Counted from the first letter of the stretch, positions 8,886 through 18,094 are shown. The stretch: 64,000 nucleotides of DNA from Anderseniella sp963787895 (GCA_963787895.1 CAWBEX010000006.1:62001-126000), one strand, 5' to 3'. A program made the numbers and translations. The notes: a model not told the origin generated them from the letters alone.

Positions 8886-10819
8886 TGGGTTCTAAGCTCC
8901 TTCACGCTTGCCTGCGCATTGGCCAGCACCACATGCCCGTCACCAACATCAATCGAAGCCATGCCACCGCCCCCGCTTTGCAGCTTGAAGGCAACCGGCC
9001 AGCTCTTGTCGTCCGAAGCACCGGACAGCGAAAGCGTGTCGTAGTCCAGCGGCCTGTCGAGATCAGGAAACGGTACTGCCGCCAGCAGTGAACGCGTATA
9101 GGGGTGAACCGGATCGCGGAAGATCTTTTCGCGGCTGGCCATCTCGACAATCCGGCCACGGCACATGACCGCAATCCTGTCTGCCATGTAATCAATCACG
9201 GCAAGGTTGTGCGACACGAACAGGTAGGTCAGCTTGAGTTCCGACTGCAGGTCTTTCAGCAGGTTCAGAACCTGCGCCTGCACCGAAACATCCAGCGCCG
9301 ACACCGGCTCATCACATATCAGCAGCCCCGGATTGAGAGCAAGCGCACGGGCAATGCCTATCCTCTGGCGCTGCCCCCCTGAAAAGCTGTGCGGATAGCG
9401 GTTGAGAAACCTCGGGTCGAGGCCAACAGCCTGCATCAGGCTGGCAGCGTGCGTGCGCCGGCTGGCCGAATTGCCGATGTTGTGTATCTCCATTGGTTCG
9501 GTGAGAATGTTGGACACCGTCATGCGTGGATTGAGCGATGAAAAGGGGTCCTGAAACACCATTTGAATGCGCTTGCGCAAGGTTCCCAACTGCGCCGAAC
9601 CAGCGCTTGCAATGTCGATGGGTGCATGACCGGGGTCGGAATAGATGATCTCACCGGCATCGGGCGTCAAAGCACGCATGATCAGCTTGGCGACCGTTGT
9701 CTTGCCACATCCCGACTCGCCAACCAGCCCAAGGCACTCGCCACGCCTGATATCAAGGCTGACACCATCCACCGCCTTGATGATGTTCTCGCTGCCGCTG
9801 GAAAACCACCCCGCGCTCCTGGTGACAAAATTCTTCTGCAGATTGCGGACGCTTAGCAGCGGTGTGTCCTGGGTTTGATCTTCTGCGGTTTGCGAAACCC
9901 TCAGCTCGGGTTCCGGTCCGCCAAGCAATGCGGCAGAATCGACCTCGACGTCGCGCAAAGACACCAGACGCTCCCCCGGCTTCATGTCGAAGTGAGGCAC
10001 CGCCTTCATCAGTGCCTTCAGGTACGGGTGTTTTGCTGACCGGAAGATGTGCGAAACCTGCCCCGCTTCGACTATCTCGCCGTGATAGATCACCACGACT
10101 TCATCAGCCATGTTCGCAACCACGCCAAGATCATGGGTGATCAGCAGGATTGCCATGTTGAGACGTTCCTGCAGGTCCTTCAACAACTTGAGGATCTGGG
10201 CTTGAATGGTCACATCAAGTGCTGTCGTAGGTTCATCTGCAATCAGCAAGGCGGGCCTGCAGATCAGCGCCATGGCAATCATCGCCCGCTGCCTCAAACC
10301 GCCGGACAATTCAAACGAGTACATGTCGTAGGCGCGCTGCGGGTCAGGAAAGCCGACAAGCCCCAGCATCTCTTCGGTCCGCACACGTGCCGTGGTCTTG
10401 TCCACAACCTGGTGCAGCAGCAGCGCTTCCTCGATCTGGTTGCCTATGGTGTGCAGCGGAGACAACGAAGTCATCGGCTCCTGGAAGATCATTGCAATGC
10501 GACCACCGCGCAGATTGCGCATTTCCGGACCGGACGGCAGCAGTTCATGGATGGCCACCGGCTTGTCAGGTGATTTGGGATCATGAAAGGTGATCGAACC
10601 GCCGGTTATCGAGCCAACGCGCGGCAAAATGCCCATGATCGCCTGACCGGTCACCGATTTACCGGAGCCCGACTCACCGACAAGTGCTGTAACCTTGCCC
10701 GGCGCGATTCTGAAGCTCACTCCCTTTACAGCCTCCAAAGTGGAGTTATGCAACTGGAAGCTGATATGAAGATCTTCAATCCTCAGCAAGTCATGGAATT
10801 CACTAGTTGAACCCGGCAA
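8882..10819 (-). CDS. Fused dual ABC ATPase for peptide-type importer (OppD-OppF / YejF-like)
   Basis: A 645-residue protein with two complete ABC ATPase domains. The first has Walker A GESGSGKS at residues 48-55, signature LSGGLRQR and Walker B LLIADEPTTALD. The second has Walker A GESGCGKT near residue 360, signature FSGGQRQR and Walker B LLICDEPVSALD. Each domain is followed by the oligopeptide-type C-terminal extension (HPYLKALMKAVP; HPYTRSLLAAVP). The start is a TTG at 10819 with GAGGGA about 7 bp upstream; no ATG or GTG fits in frame. It is the first gene of the importer/glycosyltransferase operon, and its promoter must lie in the 227-bp divergent gap to the cyclase gene, where I could not identify clear -35/-10 boxes. 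Confidence 0.9.
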   Translation of the reverse strand: MPGSTSEFHDLLRIEDLHISFQLHNSTLEAVKGVSFRIAPGKVTALVGESGSGKSVTGQAIMGILPRVGSITGGSITFHDPKSPDKPVAIHELLPSGPEMRNLRGGRIAMIFQEPMTSLSPLHTIGNQIEEALLLHQVVDKTTARVRTEEMLGLVGFPDPQRAYDMYSFELSGGLRQRAMIAMALICRPALLIADEPTTALDVTIQAQILKLLKDLQERLNMAILLITHDLGVVANMADEVVVIYHGEIVEAGQVSHIFRSAKHPYLKALMKAVPHFDMKPGERLVSLRDVEVDSAALLGGPEPELRVSQTAEDQTQDTPLLSVRNLQKNFVTRSAGWFSSGSENIIKAVDGVSLDIRRGECLGLVGESGCGKTTVAKLIMRALTPDAGEIIYSDPGHAPIDIASAGSAQLGTLRKRIQMVFQDPFSSLNPRMTVSNILTEPMEIHNIGNSASRRTHAASLMQAVGLDPRFLNRYPHSFSGGQRQRIGIARALALNPGLLICDEPVSALDVSVQAQVLNLLKDLQSELKLTYLFVSHNLAVIDYMADRIAVMCRGRIVEMASREKIFRDPVHPYTRSLLAAVPFPDLDRPLDYDTLSLSGASDDKSWPVAFKLQSGGGGMASIDVGDGHVVLANAQASVKELRTQ

Positions 10820-11046
10820 TCACTTTCCCTCACTATTACACGCCATCACTGCACCCAGTTGAGCACCAGATGATAACCAACGCGGGTATTCCGGGTGAAA
10901 CAGCCTCGCCCCCTTGCACACACGCTGCGCCGCCATTGCGCGAACCTGTGACCCCTGCGTGAAATACTTTGAACCATGTTGGCCTGTCAGGATAGTCCCG
11001 TAACGTGTATTTTTGCACAGACAAACAAATTCAGGCTACTCGACCA

Positions 11047-12441
11047 ATGACCAAATCGACACCCGCCAGAGTGCAAACCCTGCCAGACGGCCGGGATGAA
11101 CCTTCGCAACAGACATGGCGCGGCTTTCTGCGGCTTGTGCCGCAAACCGGCAACGGCCGTCAACTGTCCGAACGCGTGCAGCAGGCGATCACCAAGCATG
11201 ACCAGTCGAGTGAAGTGCTGATCAAGATCGTGCAGCTCGTCATCGTGAGCATATGGGCGGTTCTTTATACACTTTCACCGAAAACCAGTGCCGGCACGGC
11301 CTTCACTCCGGTCACATGGGCTCTCGCCATTTATTTCACCTTGAATGTCATTGGCCTTATCTGGGCACGCCGCAGCGGCCTGCCGAACTGGGCCGTGTAT
11401 TTCTCGATCATCTTCGACATGGCAATCCTCATGGTGCTCATCTGGAGCTTCCACATCCAGTACGGGCAACCTCCATCTTTCTACCTCAAAACACCAACCT
11501 TGTTGTATGTCTTCATCTTCATTGCGTTGCGTGCACTGCGGTTTCAGGCACGATTCGTCATATTTGCCGGGCTGGCCGCGGCCCTGGGATGGCTGGTGCT
11601 TGTCGCATACGCCATCAACTCAGCCGAAGGCATGGCGACCACGCGAGACTATGTTGCCTACCTGACCGGCAATGAAATTCTGTTAGGGGCCGAATTTGAC
11701 AAGACAATCACCATCATCATGGTCGCCGGCATCATTGCGGTGGCCCTGCTGCGTGCCAATGATCTGCTGATCAGGGCCACAACGGACGCCCACGCCGCCA
11801 GCAACCTGTCGCGCTTTTTCGACCGCGACATTGCCACCAACATCCGCAATGCCGAACAGGCCAGCGCGCCCGGCGAAGGCATGCGGGTTGATGCAGCAAT
11901 CGTCAACGTGGATTTGCGCGGGTTCACAAAATATGCGGCCAGAAAAGACGCCCAGCAGGTCCTCGGCCTCCTGATCGCCTACCAGAGGCGCATAGTCAGC
12001 ATCATCCAGGCCCATGGCGGCTCGATAGACAAGTTCATGGGAGACGGCATCATGGCCACCTTCGGCGCAACCCGGCCCAGCGAAACCTACGCTGCCGATG
12101 CAATGCGCGCGATAGATGAGATCGCGGCTGAAACACAGGACTGGAATTCTGATCCGGTGCTGAAGCCGTTTGCCGGATCCAAGGTCAATGCCGCCGTTGT
12201 GGCCGGACCCATCGTGTTCGGCACAATTGGCGATGACACCAGGCTGGAATTCACTGTCATTGGCTCAGCTGCGAACCTGTCCGCCAAGCTGGAGAAACAC
12301 AACAAGACCACCCGGACCCGTGCACTTTCAGACATGCACACCTACCAGGTTGCGCTGGAGCAAGGCTACAAACCCGCCGGCAAGAAGGCTGTCCGCAAGT
12401 CGACACTGCCCGGTGTCAGCGAACTTGTCGTGCTGGCATAG
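11047..12441 (+). CDS. Membrane-anchored adenylate/guanylate cyclase, class III
   Basis: A 464-residue protein from the ATG at 11047; an in-frame start at 11005 is possible, and neither has a clear ribosome-binding site. Residues about 50-235 hold six hydrophobic segments, forming a membrane domain. A linker (SRFFDRDIATNI) leads into a class III cyclase catalytic domain from about residue 278. The metal-binding aspartates are D289 (NVDLRGFTK) and D333 (DKFMGDGIM), and the VIGSAANLSAKLE helix is present. It probably makes cAMP in response to a membrane signal. It is divergent from the ABC importer operon and its 3' end overlaps the convergent deacetylase gene by 26 bp. Confidence 0.85.
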   Translation: MTKSTPARVQTLPDGRDEPSQQTWRGFLRLVPQTGNGRQLSERVQQAITKHDQSSEVLIKIVQLVIVSIWAVLYTLSPKTSAGTAFTPVTWALAIYFTLNVIGLIWARRSGLPNWAVYFSIIFDMAILMVLIWSFHIQYGQPPSFYLKTPTLLYVFIFIALRALRFQARFVIFAGLAAALGWLVLVAYAINSAEGMATTRDYVAYLTGNEILLGAEFDKTITIIMVAGIIAVALLRANDLLIRATTDAHAASNLSRFFDRDIATNIRNAEQASAPGEGMRVDAAIVNVDLRGFTKYAARKDAQQVLGLLIAYQRRIVSIIQAHGGSIDKFMGDGIMATFGATRPSETYAADAMRAIDEIAAETQDWNSDPVLKPFAGSKVNAAVVAGPIVFGTIGDDTRLEFTVIGSAANLSAKLEKHNKTTRTRALSDMHTYQVALEQGYKPAGKKAVRKSTLPGVSELVVLA

Positions 12442-13153
12442 GAAACGGCGTCCATTTCAGTCCAGGTTCTGCGACAACGGAAGCTATCGCATCCCAGGCG
12501 GCTTCATCATGCACCAGATGATGGGTGAGAATTCCGACCGGTCCACCCTCGCTCTGCCGTGCAACGCCAAGCGCATCGGCTAATTCGCTGCGCACGGTTT
12601 CCACCGACTTGCCGCGCGCGCCTTGCGGTGCCTTCCAGTCCATCACATCAACATGTGTGTTCACCTGGCCGTGCTCACGCAGCAGCTTGTGGCCAAACAT
12701 TGAAAGAGATCGCAACCCGGCTGCCTCCAGATGGGGAATAAGGTCTTCCCGCATCCGGTTCCAGGGCGGCACCAGCACCGGGACCAACTGCCCGTCAAAC
12801 AACTCGTCCAGCCGCGCACTGCCGCGCCGGACATCCGCCACGACGTCTTCCAGGCTGCGATGTAAGCCCAACTCACACTTCTTCTCAGTCACCGGCTCAA
12901 GATTGGTGTGCGACCAGCCATGCACACAGGCAGACAAGTGCTGGTGCTGCGCAACATAGCTGGCCAGTTCGGATTGCGCATGCGCCGGGATCACCGCCAG
13001 AAGAACATGAGCGTCATGCGCCCCAGCCACCGCAGCAAGCCGTTCAAGTGCTGGCGTAACCGCAATGGCATCATCATCGCGCCACCAGACATGTGGTGAC
13101 TTGCCGGACTCAAGCCACCGCGAGATTTCATCCTGCAATGCATCCCCGTTCAC
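12416..13153 (-). CDS. Polysaccharide deacetylase-like protein
   Basis: A 245-residue protein with the marks of a carbohydrate esterase 4/NodB-like fold: a WWRDDDA motif near residues 22-28 (catalytic and metal-binding aspartates), HGWSH near residue 80 (metal-binding histidines), and a PPWNR segment near residue 130. It lacks a signal peptide, so it would act in the cytoplasm on an intermediate. The start is GTG at 13153, overlapping the stop of the glycosyltransferase upstream (GTGA), so the pair is translationally coupled. Substrate unknown; an N-acetyl sugar on the product made by the nearby glycosyltransferases is the simple guess. Confidence 0.75.
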   Translation of the reverse strand: MNGDALQDEISRWLESGKSPHVWWRDDDAIAVTPALERLAAVAGAHDAHVLLAVIPAHAQSELASYVAQHQHLSACVHGWSHTNLEPVTEKKCELGLHRSLEDVVADVRRGSARLDELFDGQLVPVLVPPWNRMREDLIPHLEAAGLRSLSMFGHKLLREHGQVNTHVDVMDWKAPQGARGKSVETVRSELADALGVARQSEGGPVGILTHHLVHDEAAWDAIASVVAEPGLKWTPFPMPARQVR

Positions 13154-14235
13154 TTGCCCGCAACCTCCCGCAACTTGACGTCCAACTGCCTAGCCGCATT
13201 GACCAGGCTTCGCTCACCATGCACGAACGCCCGCGCCTGCCGGCCAAGACTTTTCCGCATGCCTTCATCCGCAATCAGCCGGTCCAATGCATTTGCCAGA
13301 GCCACTTCATCTCCTTCGTCCACAAGTATGCCGGTACGCCCGTCTTCCACCACCGATGCAACGCCGCCCGACCGCATCGCCGCCACCGGCAGTCCCATCG
13401 CCTGCGCTTCCAGATAGGCAAGGCCGAATGCTTCCCGGTAACCCGGCCACACGAAAACATCACTGTGCGACAGATATCCAACAACCGCAGACCGGTCCAT
13501 CTGACCTGCAAAGCGCACATTCACCATGCCATCAAACAGAGCTTCCACGTCATCGCGCACCGGGCCGTCTCCAACTATGGTCAAGCGCCAGTTCGCCTGA
13601 CTCAAGTGTTTGAGAGATTTGGCCAACATATTGAAACTGTTGATCTTGTTTCCTTTTGACATCATGGCAACAGTGATCAGCTCAACCGGCCCGCCATGCA
13701 CCTCGCGGTACGTGACCTGGTCAAATCCATCCAGATCCACAAACGGCGCCAACATCGCCACACGCCGCCTGGGCACAAGCCTGGCAATGCCTTCTGCATC
13801 GCGGGGTGTAAGGCAGATGTTCAACTGCGCCTGCCTGATAGCGGCAGTGGAAACAGCCTGTGCCTGACTCCATTCATCCTTGTCGCGCTTGCCTGCGTAG
13901 GATGCTTCAACCGTTACATATGGCACGCCAAACCGCTGGGCCAGCGCCGCCCCTATCAGGTCGGGCGACTTGTAATAAACGTGATAAACAACCACGAGGT
14001 CAGGCACACCCGAACGCTGCCATTCACCTGCAATCGCCTCCACCTCAGCTTCTGCCTGCGCCTTTGTGGCAGCTAGTCCACCGGGCGACTTCAGGCGGCA
14101 CTTGAACCGGGACATCAGGTCGACTTCATGACCAGCCAGCTGCAGCGCCTTGATTAATTGCCGCGCCATTGTCCGGTCACCTGAAGGTACCGGATCATCT
14201 GTTGGTTTCATTGTTGCGTAAAAACTGATGCGCAC
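13150..14235 (-). CDS. GT4 family glycosyltransferase
   Basis: A 361-residue cytoplasmic GT-B transferase starting at GTG 14235; a later in-frame ATG at residue 9 is an alternative. The N-terminal domain has the acceptor-side PSGDRTMARQLIKAL loop. The C-terminal domain has the GT4 donor motif: FVWPGYREAFGLAYLEAQAMG (E-x7-E type) followed by GLPVAAMRSGG. It overlaps the deacetylase-like gene by 4 bp, making a two-gene unit on the same strand as the large glycosyltransferase operon but separated from it by the cyclase gene. Confidence 0.82.
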   Translation of the reverse strand: MRISFYATMKPTDDPVPSGDRTMARQLIKALQLAGHEVDLMSRFKCRLKSPGGLAATKAQAEAEVEAIAGEWQRSGVPDLVVVYHVYYKSPDLIGAALAQRFGVPYVTVEASYAGKRDKDEWSQAQAVSTAAIRQAQLNICLTPRDAEGIARLVPRRRVAMLAPFVDLDGFDQVTYREVHGGPVELITVAMMSKGNKINSFNMLAKSLKHLSQANWRLTIVGDGPVRDDVEALFDGMVNVRFAGQMDRSAVVGYLSHSDVFVWPGYREAFGLAYLEAQAMGLPVAAMRSGGVASVVEDGRTGILVDEGDEVALANALDRLIADEGMRKSLGRQARAFVHGERSLVNAARQLDVKLREVAGK

Positions 14236-14322
14236 AGGCCGCTCAAACTTCGAAGGTCAAGACTATGATCTGCATTGTATAGTGTGCAAACTCAACATGT
14301 ACCAGCATCACCCGGACACCAC

Positions 14323-15495
14323 ATGCACAAGACCAGCGAAACCGAGTTCTACGCACGCCTTCCGGTCATCACGGATTTCGATACCATGTCTGATGGCAAG
14401 GGCTTCAGCGCGCTGCCTGACAGCTGGACTGTGCTGGTTTCCGATGTTGTGAATTCCACCGGCGCCGTCGAGCGCGGAAACTACAAGGCCGTCAACATGG
14501 TGGGCGCGGCATCGATAATAGCTGTATTGAACGCGTGTCAGGGTGAAGACGTACCGTTCATGTTCGGCGGCGATGGAGGTGTGGTCGCGGTACCGCCACG
14601 CTGGCTTGAGGCAGCCAAGACCCGCCTTGCAACCTTGCGCGACAAATGCCCGGACCTGTACGGGCTGCAGTTGCGGGCTGCCGCAGTTCCGGTCGCCGAC
14701 ATCAGAGAGGCCGGCCGTGACGTTCGAGTTGCACGGTTTGCGCTGACCGGCGGCAATCACCTTGCCATGTTCGCTGGAGGCGGCCTTGACCTTGCCGAAC
14801 AGTGGCTCAAGGCCAGCGAGGACGGGCCGTACCACCTCAAACCGGAAGACGGCGGCAATGCCCTGGACCTCGAAGGTCTTTCCTGCCGCTGGCAACCGCT
14901 GACATCACTCAACGGTACAATCCTCACTGTTATCATCCAGGCAACCGGCAGCACCACCGCCAGCACGCTCAACAGGACCATCGCCGGAATTCTGGGAAAG
15001 CCAGTCACCGAATTCGCCCCGGTACAGGACGCAAACCTGAAGCTCGAAGGCATTCTTTCGCGGGCATTCGCGCTGGAACGCTCCGGCCTGAAATCCACGC
15101 GCGGGCGTTATGCCGGCATGTTCTGGACACTGTTGACCGGGCTTTGCCAACGCTATGCCGAAGCGAAAGCCACCACCGTGGGCAATTATGACGCAAAGCG
15201 CTATCGCACGGAATTGAAGGCGAACACCGACTTTCGCAAGTTCGACGGAGCATTACGAATGGTGCTGGACATCACCACCAGCCAGGCTGATGCACTGGAG
15301 GCCCGGCTCGAAGAAGGCTACACATCAAATGCCCTGCTGTATGGCACCTCGCGCTCGGACGCGGCCTTGATGACCTGCCTGCTGTTCGATCTTGCACAAT
15401 CGCGCCATGTCCACTTCATCGACGGCGCAGACGGTGGCTACACCCGCGCCGCAAAGGCCCTCAAACAGCGGCTCGCCCTGCAGCGCAGTGCATGA
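14323..15495 (+). CDS. DUF3095 family protein, cyclase-like
   Basis: A 390-residue protein from the ATG at 14323 that matches the DUF3095 family as I remember it. The N-terminal part resembles a class III nucleotide cyclase domain: a VLVSDVVNSTGAVERGNYK stretch (compare the SDVRGFT motif) and a FMFGGDGGVVAVP segment near residue 85. A second domain follows with WQPLTSLNGTIL near residue 205 and a long C-terminal part with no motif I recognise. Whether it makes a cyclic nucleotide is not known to me. It is divergent from the GT4/deacetylase pair, and is the second cyclase-related gene within 4 kb. Confidence 0.7.
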   Translation: MHKTSETEFYARLPVITDFDTMSDGKGFSALPDSWTVLVSDVVNSTGAVERGNYKAVNMVGAASIIAVLNACQGEDVPFMFGGDGGVVAVPPRWLEAAKTRLATLRDKCPDLYGLQLRAAAVPVADIREAGRDVRVARFALTGGNHLAMFAGGGLDLAEQWLKASEDGPYHLKPEDGGNALDLEGLSCRWQPLTSLNGTILTVIIQATGSTTASTLNRTIAGILGKPVTEFAPVQDANLKLEGILSRAFALERSGLKSTRGRYAGMFWTLLTGLCQRYAEAKATTVGNYDAKRYRTELKANTDFRKFDGALRMVLDITTSQADALEARLEEGYTSNALLYGTSRSDAALMTCLLFDLAQSRHVHFIDGADGGYTRAAKALKQRLALQRSA

Positions 15496-15523
15496 CAGGA
15501 ACCAGCCGCTGTCCAAGCATTAG

Positions 15524-16147
15524 TTATTTCGGGCCGTGCCAGTCGATCTGGCAGATTTCTGCCGAGCGCCCGTCAAAATCCCATACCCGGCCATATGCCC
15601 GGACCCGCCCCTTGTTGGCGGTGGCAACGGTGATATCCGGACCCATCCAGTAACCTGTGTTGGAAACCACGACGTCCTTGCCATCGTCCTGACCGCCGAT
15701 CGGCTCGATCTCGCCCTGGATCATGCGGCCAACTGTCAGGCGGCGCTTCTTGCCTTCGGTTTCAAAAGTAACGGGCGCGCGCTCGGCACCCAGAAACTCG
15801 CCAACCAGCATCGAGAAAAGCCCTGTGGTACCTCGCGCGGCACCGGAGAAGATTTTCCCCAGCCCGGCATATGCCTTTTCGCTGGCCCGCTCATCGAAGA
15901 ACGCCGCAGCCTTCCAGTTGCCGCGGCCCATATTGCCGGGGATATCCATCAGCATTCCGACATTGAGGCCGCCCAGGTTTTCGCCATCATAGTGGCCTTC
16001 ATCAATGCGGATACCCACCCAGGCCTGACAATAGCCCTCCGTAGGCGGATGCTTGCCCAGGCTGACAACACACGGACAAAACACCGTGCAGTTGCAGTTC
16101 AATATCAGTTCACCCTTGATCTTCCACTCTGGTAAGTCGTTCGCCAT
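15524..16147 (-). CDS. DUF1326 protein, cysteine-rich
   Basis: A 207-residue protein starting at ATG 16147, preceded by AAGGGAG at good spacing. The longer frame to 16534 is antisense noise over the next gene. Near the N-terminus is a cysteine cluster, NCNCTVFCPC, which suggests metal or thiol chemistry. The rest (GNMGRGNWKAAAFFDERAS; GYWMGPDITVATA) matches the DUF1326 family. It sits 17 bp after a DUF2182 membrane protein. The two families are known to be neighbours in many proteobacteria and are thought to work together, but the function is not established. Confidence 0.8.
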   Translation of the reverse strand: MANDLPEWKIKGELILNCNCTVFCPCVVSLGKHPPTEGYCQAWVGIRIDEGHYDGENLGGLNVGMLMDIPGNMGRGNWKAAAFFDERASEKAYAGLGKIFSGAARGTTGLFSMLVGEFLGAERAPVTFETEGKKRRLTVGRMIQGEIEPIGGQDDGKDVVVSNTGYWMGPDITVATANKGRVRAYGRVWDFDGRSAEICQIDWHGPK

Positions 16148-16164
16148 TTCAATCTCCCTTTCAA

Positions 16165-16959
16165 TCAGTATCCCAATGCACGCCCGGCAGCGAAAACCGC
16201 CACCGACATCGCGCTTGTGGTCAGCACCCAACCAGCGGGCCGTGTCAACCAGCGCCCGACCTCGGGCAGCTTTTCCAGCGTCATGAAGACGGTTGCCAGC
16301 CCCATCCACGCAAGATTCATTGTTCCGCCTGCAAAACCCAGCAGCATCAAAGCCCAGCAACACCCCAGACACGTGATGCCCAGTTGCGCGCCCATGCGCA
16401 GCGCCGCAACCGGCCCCGGCTGCCAGTGCTGCATGAAAAACGTCAAAGGAGCGCGGCATTTGCTGAGGCAGGCGTCCTTGAGTGACGAAAACTGATAACC
16501 ACCTGCCAGCGCCAGCAAGGTTGCCGTCAGCCACAATGACCGGCTTGACCCGTCAGGTGCCACCAGTTGCGCGGAAGACAAAGCATACTGTGCCGCAGCC
16601 CCGAAAGCAGCAAAGATCAGCCAAACAGCCATGTATCCCGTTACAAGCCCGGCAAAACCGGCACCGTCCGATGCTCCGCAGTCGCCCAGTTCCGTATATG
16701 TTTTCAGTGCCGGCACAAAAGTTGGCGCCATCATGGCCGCACTCATCAGAACCCACATGGCATAGAGAGCCAGCGGCTCCGCGTTGGCTGCACTGGCGCA
16801 CAGCGCATCCCACAAGTTCACCCCATCCAGCCCGACGAATTGCGCGCCCGGCACTCGGGCAGCCATGTATGCCGCGGCAATCCACGCACACAGCACAAGC
16901 CCGTAAAAGCCTAGCCAGCCAGCGGTTCTGGTCAATTGCAAATTCAACGCGTGCAGCAT
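16165..16959 (-). CDS. DUF2182 integral membrane protein, predicted metal-binding
   Basis: A 264-residue protein with about seven hydrophobic segments. Features of the DUF2182 family are the MWVLMSAAMMAPTFVPAL helix near residue 70, the loop with CLSKCRAPLTFF near residue 165, and a helix with GITCLGCCWALMLLGF near residue 195. Methionines and cysteines placed inside the membrane helices fit a proposed metal-binding role. The next gene on the strand is the DUF1326 protein, so the pair may deliver or handle a metal, perhaps copper; that is inference. The start at ATG 16959 follows the DmdA-like gene by 31 bp on the same strand. Confidence 0.8.
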   Translation of the reverse strand: MLHALNLQLTRTAGWLGFYGLVLCAWIAAAYMAARVPGAQFVGLDGVNLWDALCASAANAEPLALYAMWVLMSAAMMAPTFVPALKTYTELGDCGASDGAGFAGLVTGYMAVWLIFAAFGAAAQYALSSAQLVAPDGSSRSLWLTATLLALAGGYQFSSLKDACLSKCRAPLTFFMQHWQPGPVAALRMGAQLGITCLGCCWALMLLGFAGGTMNLAWMGLATVFMTLEKLPEVGRWLTRPAGWVLTTSAMSVAVFAAGRALGY

Positions 16960-16990
16960 TGGCGATCAAGCACTCCCTGGCGCAACACTG

Positions 16991-18094
16991 TCACAGAAAC
17001 GGCAGTTCGCACAATGTCGCCCTGATCTGTTTGCCGTCCTTCATCACTGACACCTCATCGCCGGGGCGGGCCTCCACCGACACCAGCGCAAAGCCGATGT
17101 TCTGCTTGAGCCGGTACGACCACACGATATTGGTCATGTCACCGATCTTGTTGTTGCCGCGCATGATGTCGAACCAGGTAAACGCCGTCATGATGGGGTC
17201 GGCGCCTTCAAGTTTGATTCCAAGCTGGTGCCGCTTGACACCATCTGCCTTGATCTTGCGCAGCGCCTTTATGCCGACCACGTCATCAGCCACATCAAGG
17301 TCGATATATTTTTCCATGCGCACTTCAAACGGGTTGGTGTCCTCATTCGTGTCACCACCGAACGACAGCAGACCACTTTCCACGCGTTCACATGCGTTCG
17401 GATTGCCGGGGCCGATGTCCCATGCCTTGCCGGCTTCCTTCACGAGGTTCCACAATTGCGTGCCTTTTGAGCCATCCATCAGGTAGAGCTCAAACCCGCC
17501 CTGCTTTGACCAGCCCGAGCGTGCCACTGCCACGGGAATACCTTCGATGCTGGTTTCCTTGAACCAGAAATACTTCAGGTCACGTATCCAGTCACCGAAC
17601 ATGGAAGCGACTACATCCTCACCCTTTGGCCCCTGCACTGCCAAAGGAGACACGTCCGGCTCAGATACTTCGACGTCCAGTCCGCGCTCGGCTGCAATGG
17701 CACTGGCCCAGAACCATATGTTGGAGTCGGCAATCGACAGCCAGTAAAGGTCATCTTCCAGCTTCAGCAGGATCGGGTCATTGATGATCGAACCCTTGTG
17801 ATTGCAAATCGCAACATACTTGCCCTGCCCGACCTTGCACTTGCTCAGGTCACGTGTGCACAGCACCTGCGCCAGCTTGCCCGCATCCGGACCCTTAAGC
17901 TGCACCTGCCGCTCCACCGCCACGTCCCACATGGAAACGCCATTTATAATGCGCCAGTACTCTTCTTCCGGCTTGCCATAACCCGTTGGCATCAGCATGT
18001 GGTTGTAGGTTGTGAAACTCTTCACGCCGTCTGCCACGGTGGCATCGAAGAACGGCGACGGGCGAAGACGGGCAGACGGAAAGATCGTAAACAT
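16991..18094 (-). CDS. dmdA: DmdA-like dimethylsulfoniopropionate demethylase (GcvT family)
   Basis: A 367-residue aminomethyltransferase-family protein with AAGGAG 8 bp before its ATG. Many segments correspond to what I recall of the SAR11 DmdA sequence: YNHMLMP near residue 31, WDVAVERQVQLKG, CTRDLSKCKVGQG, NDPILLKL, SIADSN, ARSGWSKQGGFELY near residue 195, and IGPGNPNACERVESGLLSFGGD. It ends in CELPFL. Length also fits (SAR11 enzyme about 369). DmdA moves a methyl group from DMSP to tetrahydrofolate, giving methylmercaptopropionate. Paralogous GcvT-like demethylases exist, and no dmdB, dmdC or dmdD gene is nearby, so the substrate is likely but not certain. Confidence 0.68.
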   Translation of the reverse strand: MFTIFPSARLRPSPFFDATVADGVKSFTTYNHMLMPTGYGKPEEEYWRIINGVSMWDVAVERQVQLKGPDAGKLAQVLCTRDLSKCKVGQGKYVAICNHKGSIINDPILLKLEDDLYWLSIADSNIWFWASAIAAERGLDVEVSEPDVSPLAVQGPKGEDVVASMFGDWIRDLKYFWFKETSIEGIPVAVARSGWSKQGGFELYLMDGSKGTQLWNLVKEAGKAWDIGPGNPNACERVESGLLSFGGDTNEDTNPFEVRMEKYIDLDVADDVVGIKALRKIKADGVKRHQLGIKLEGADPIMTAFTWFDIMRGNNKIGDMTNIVWSYRLKQNIGFALVSVEARPGDEVSVMKDGKQIRATLCELPFL

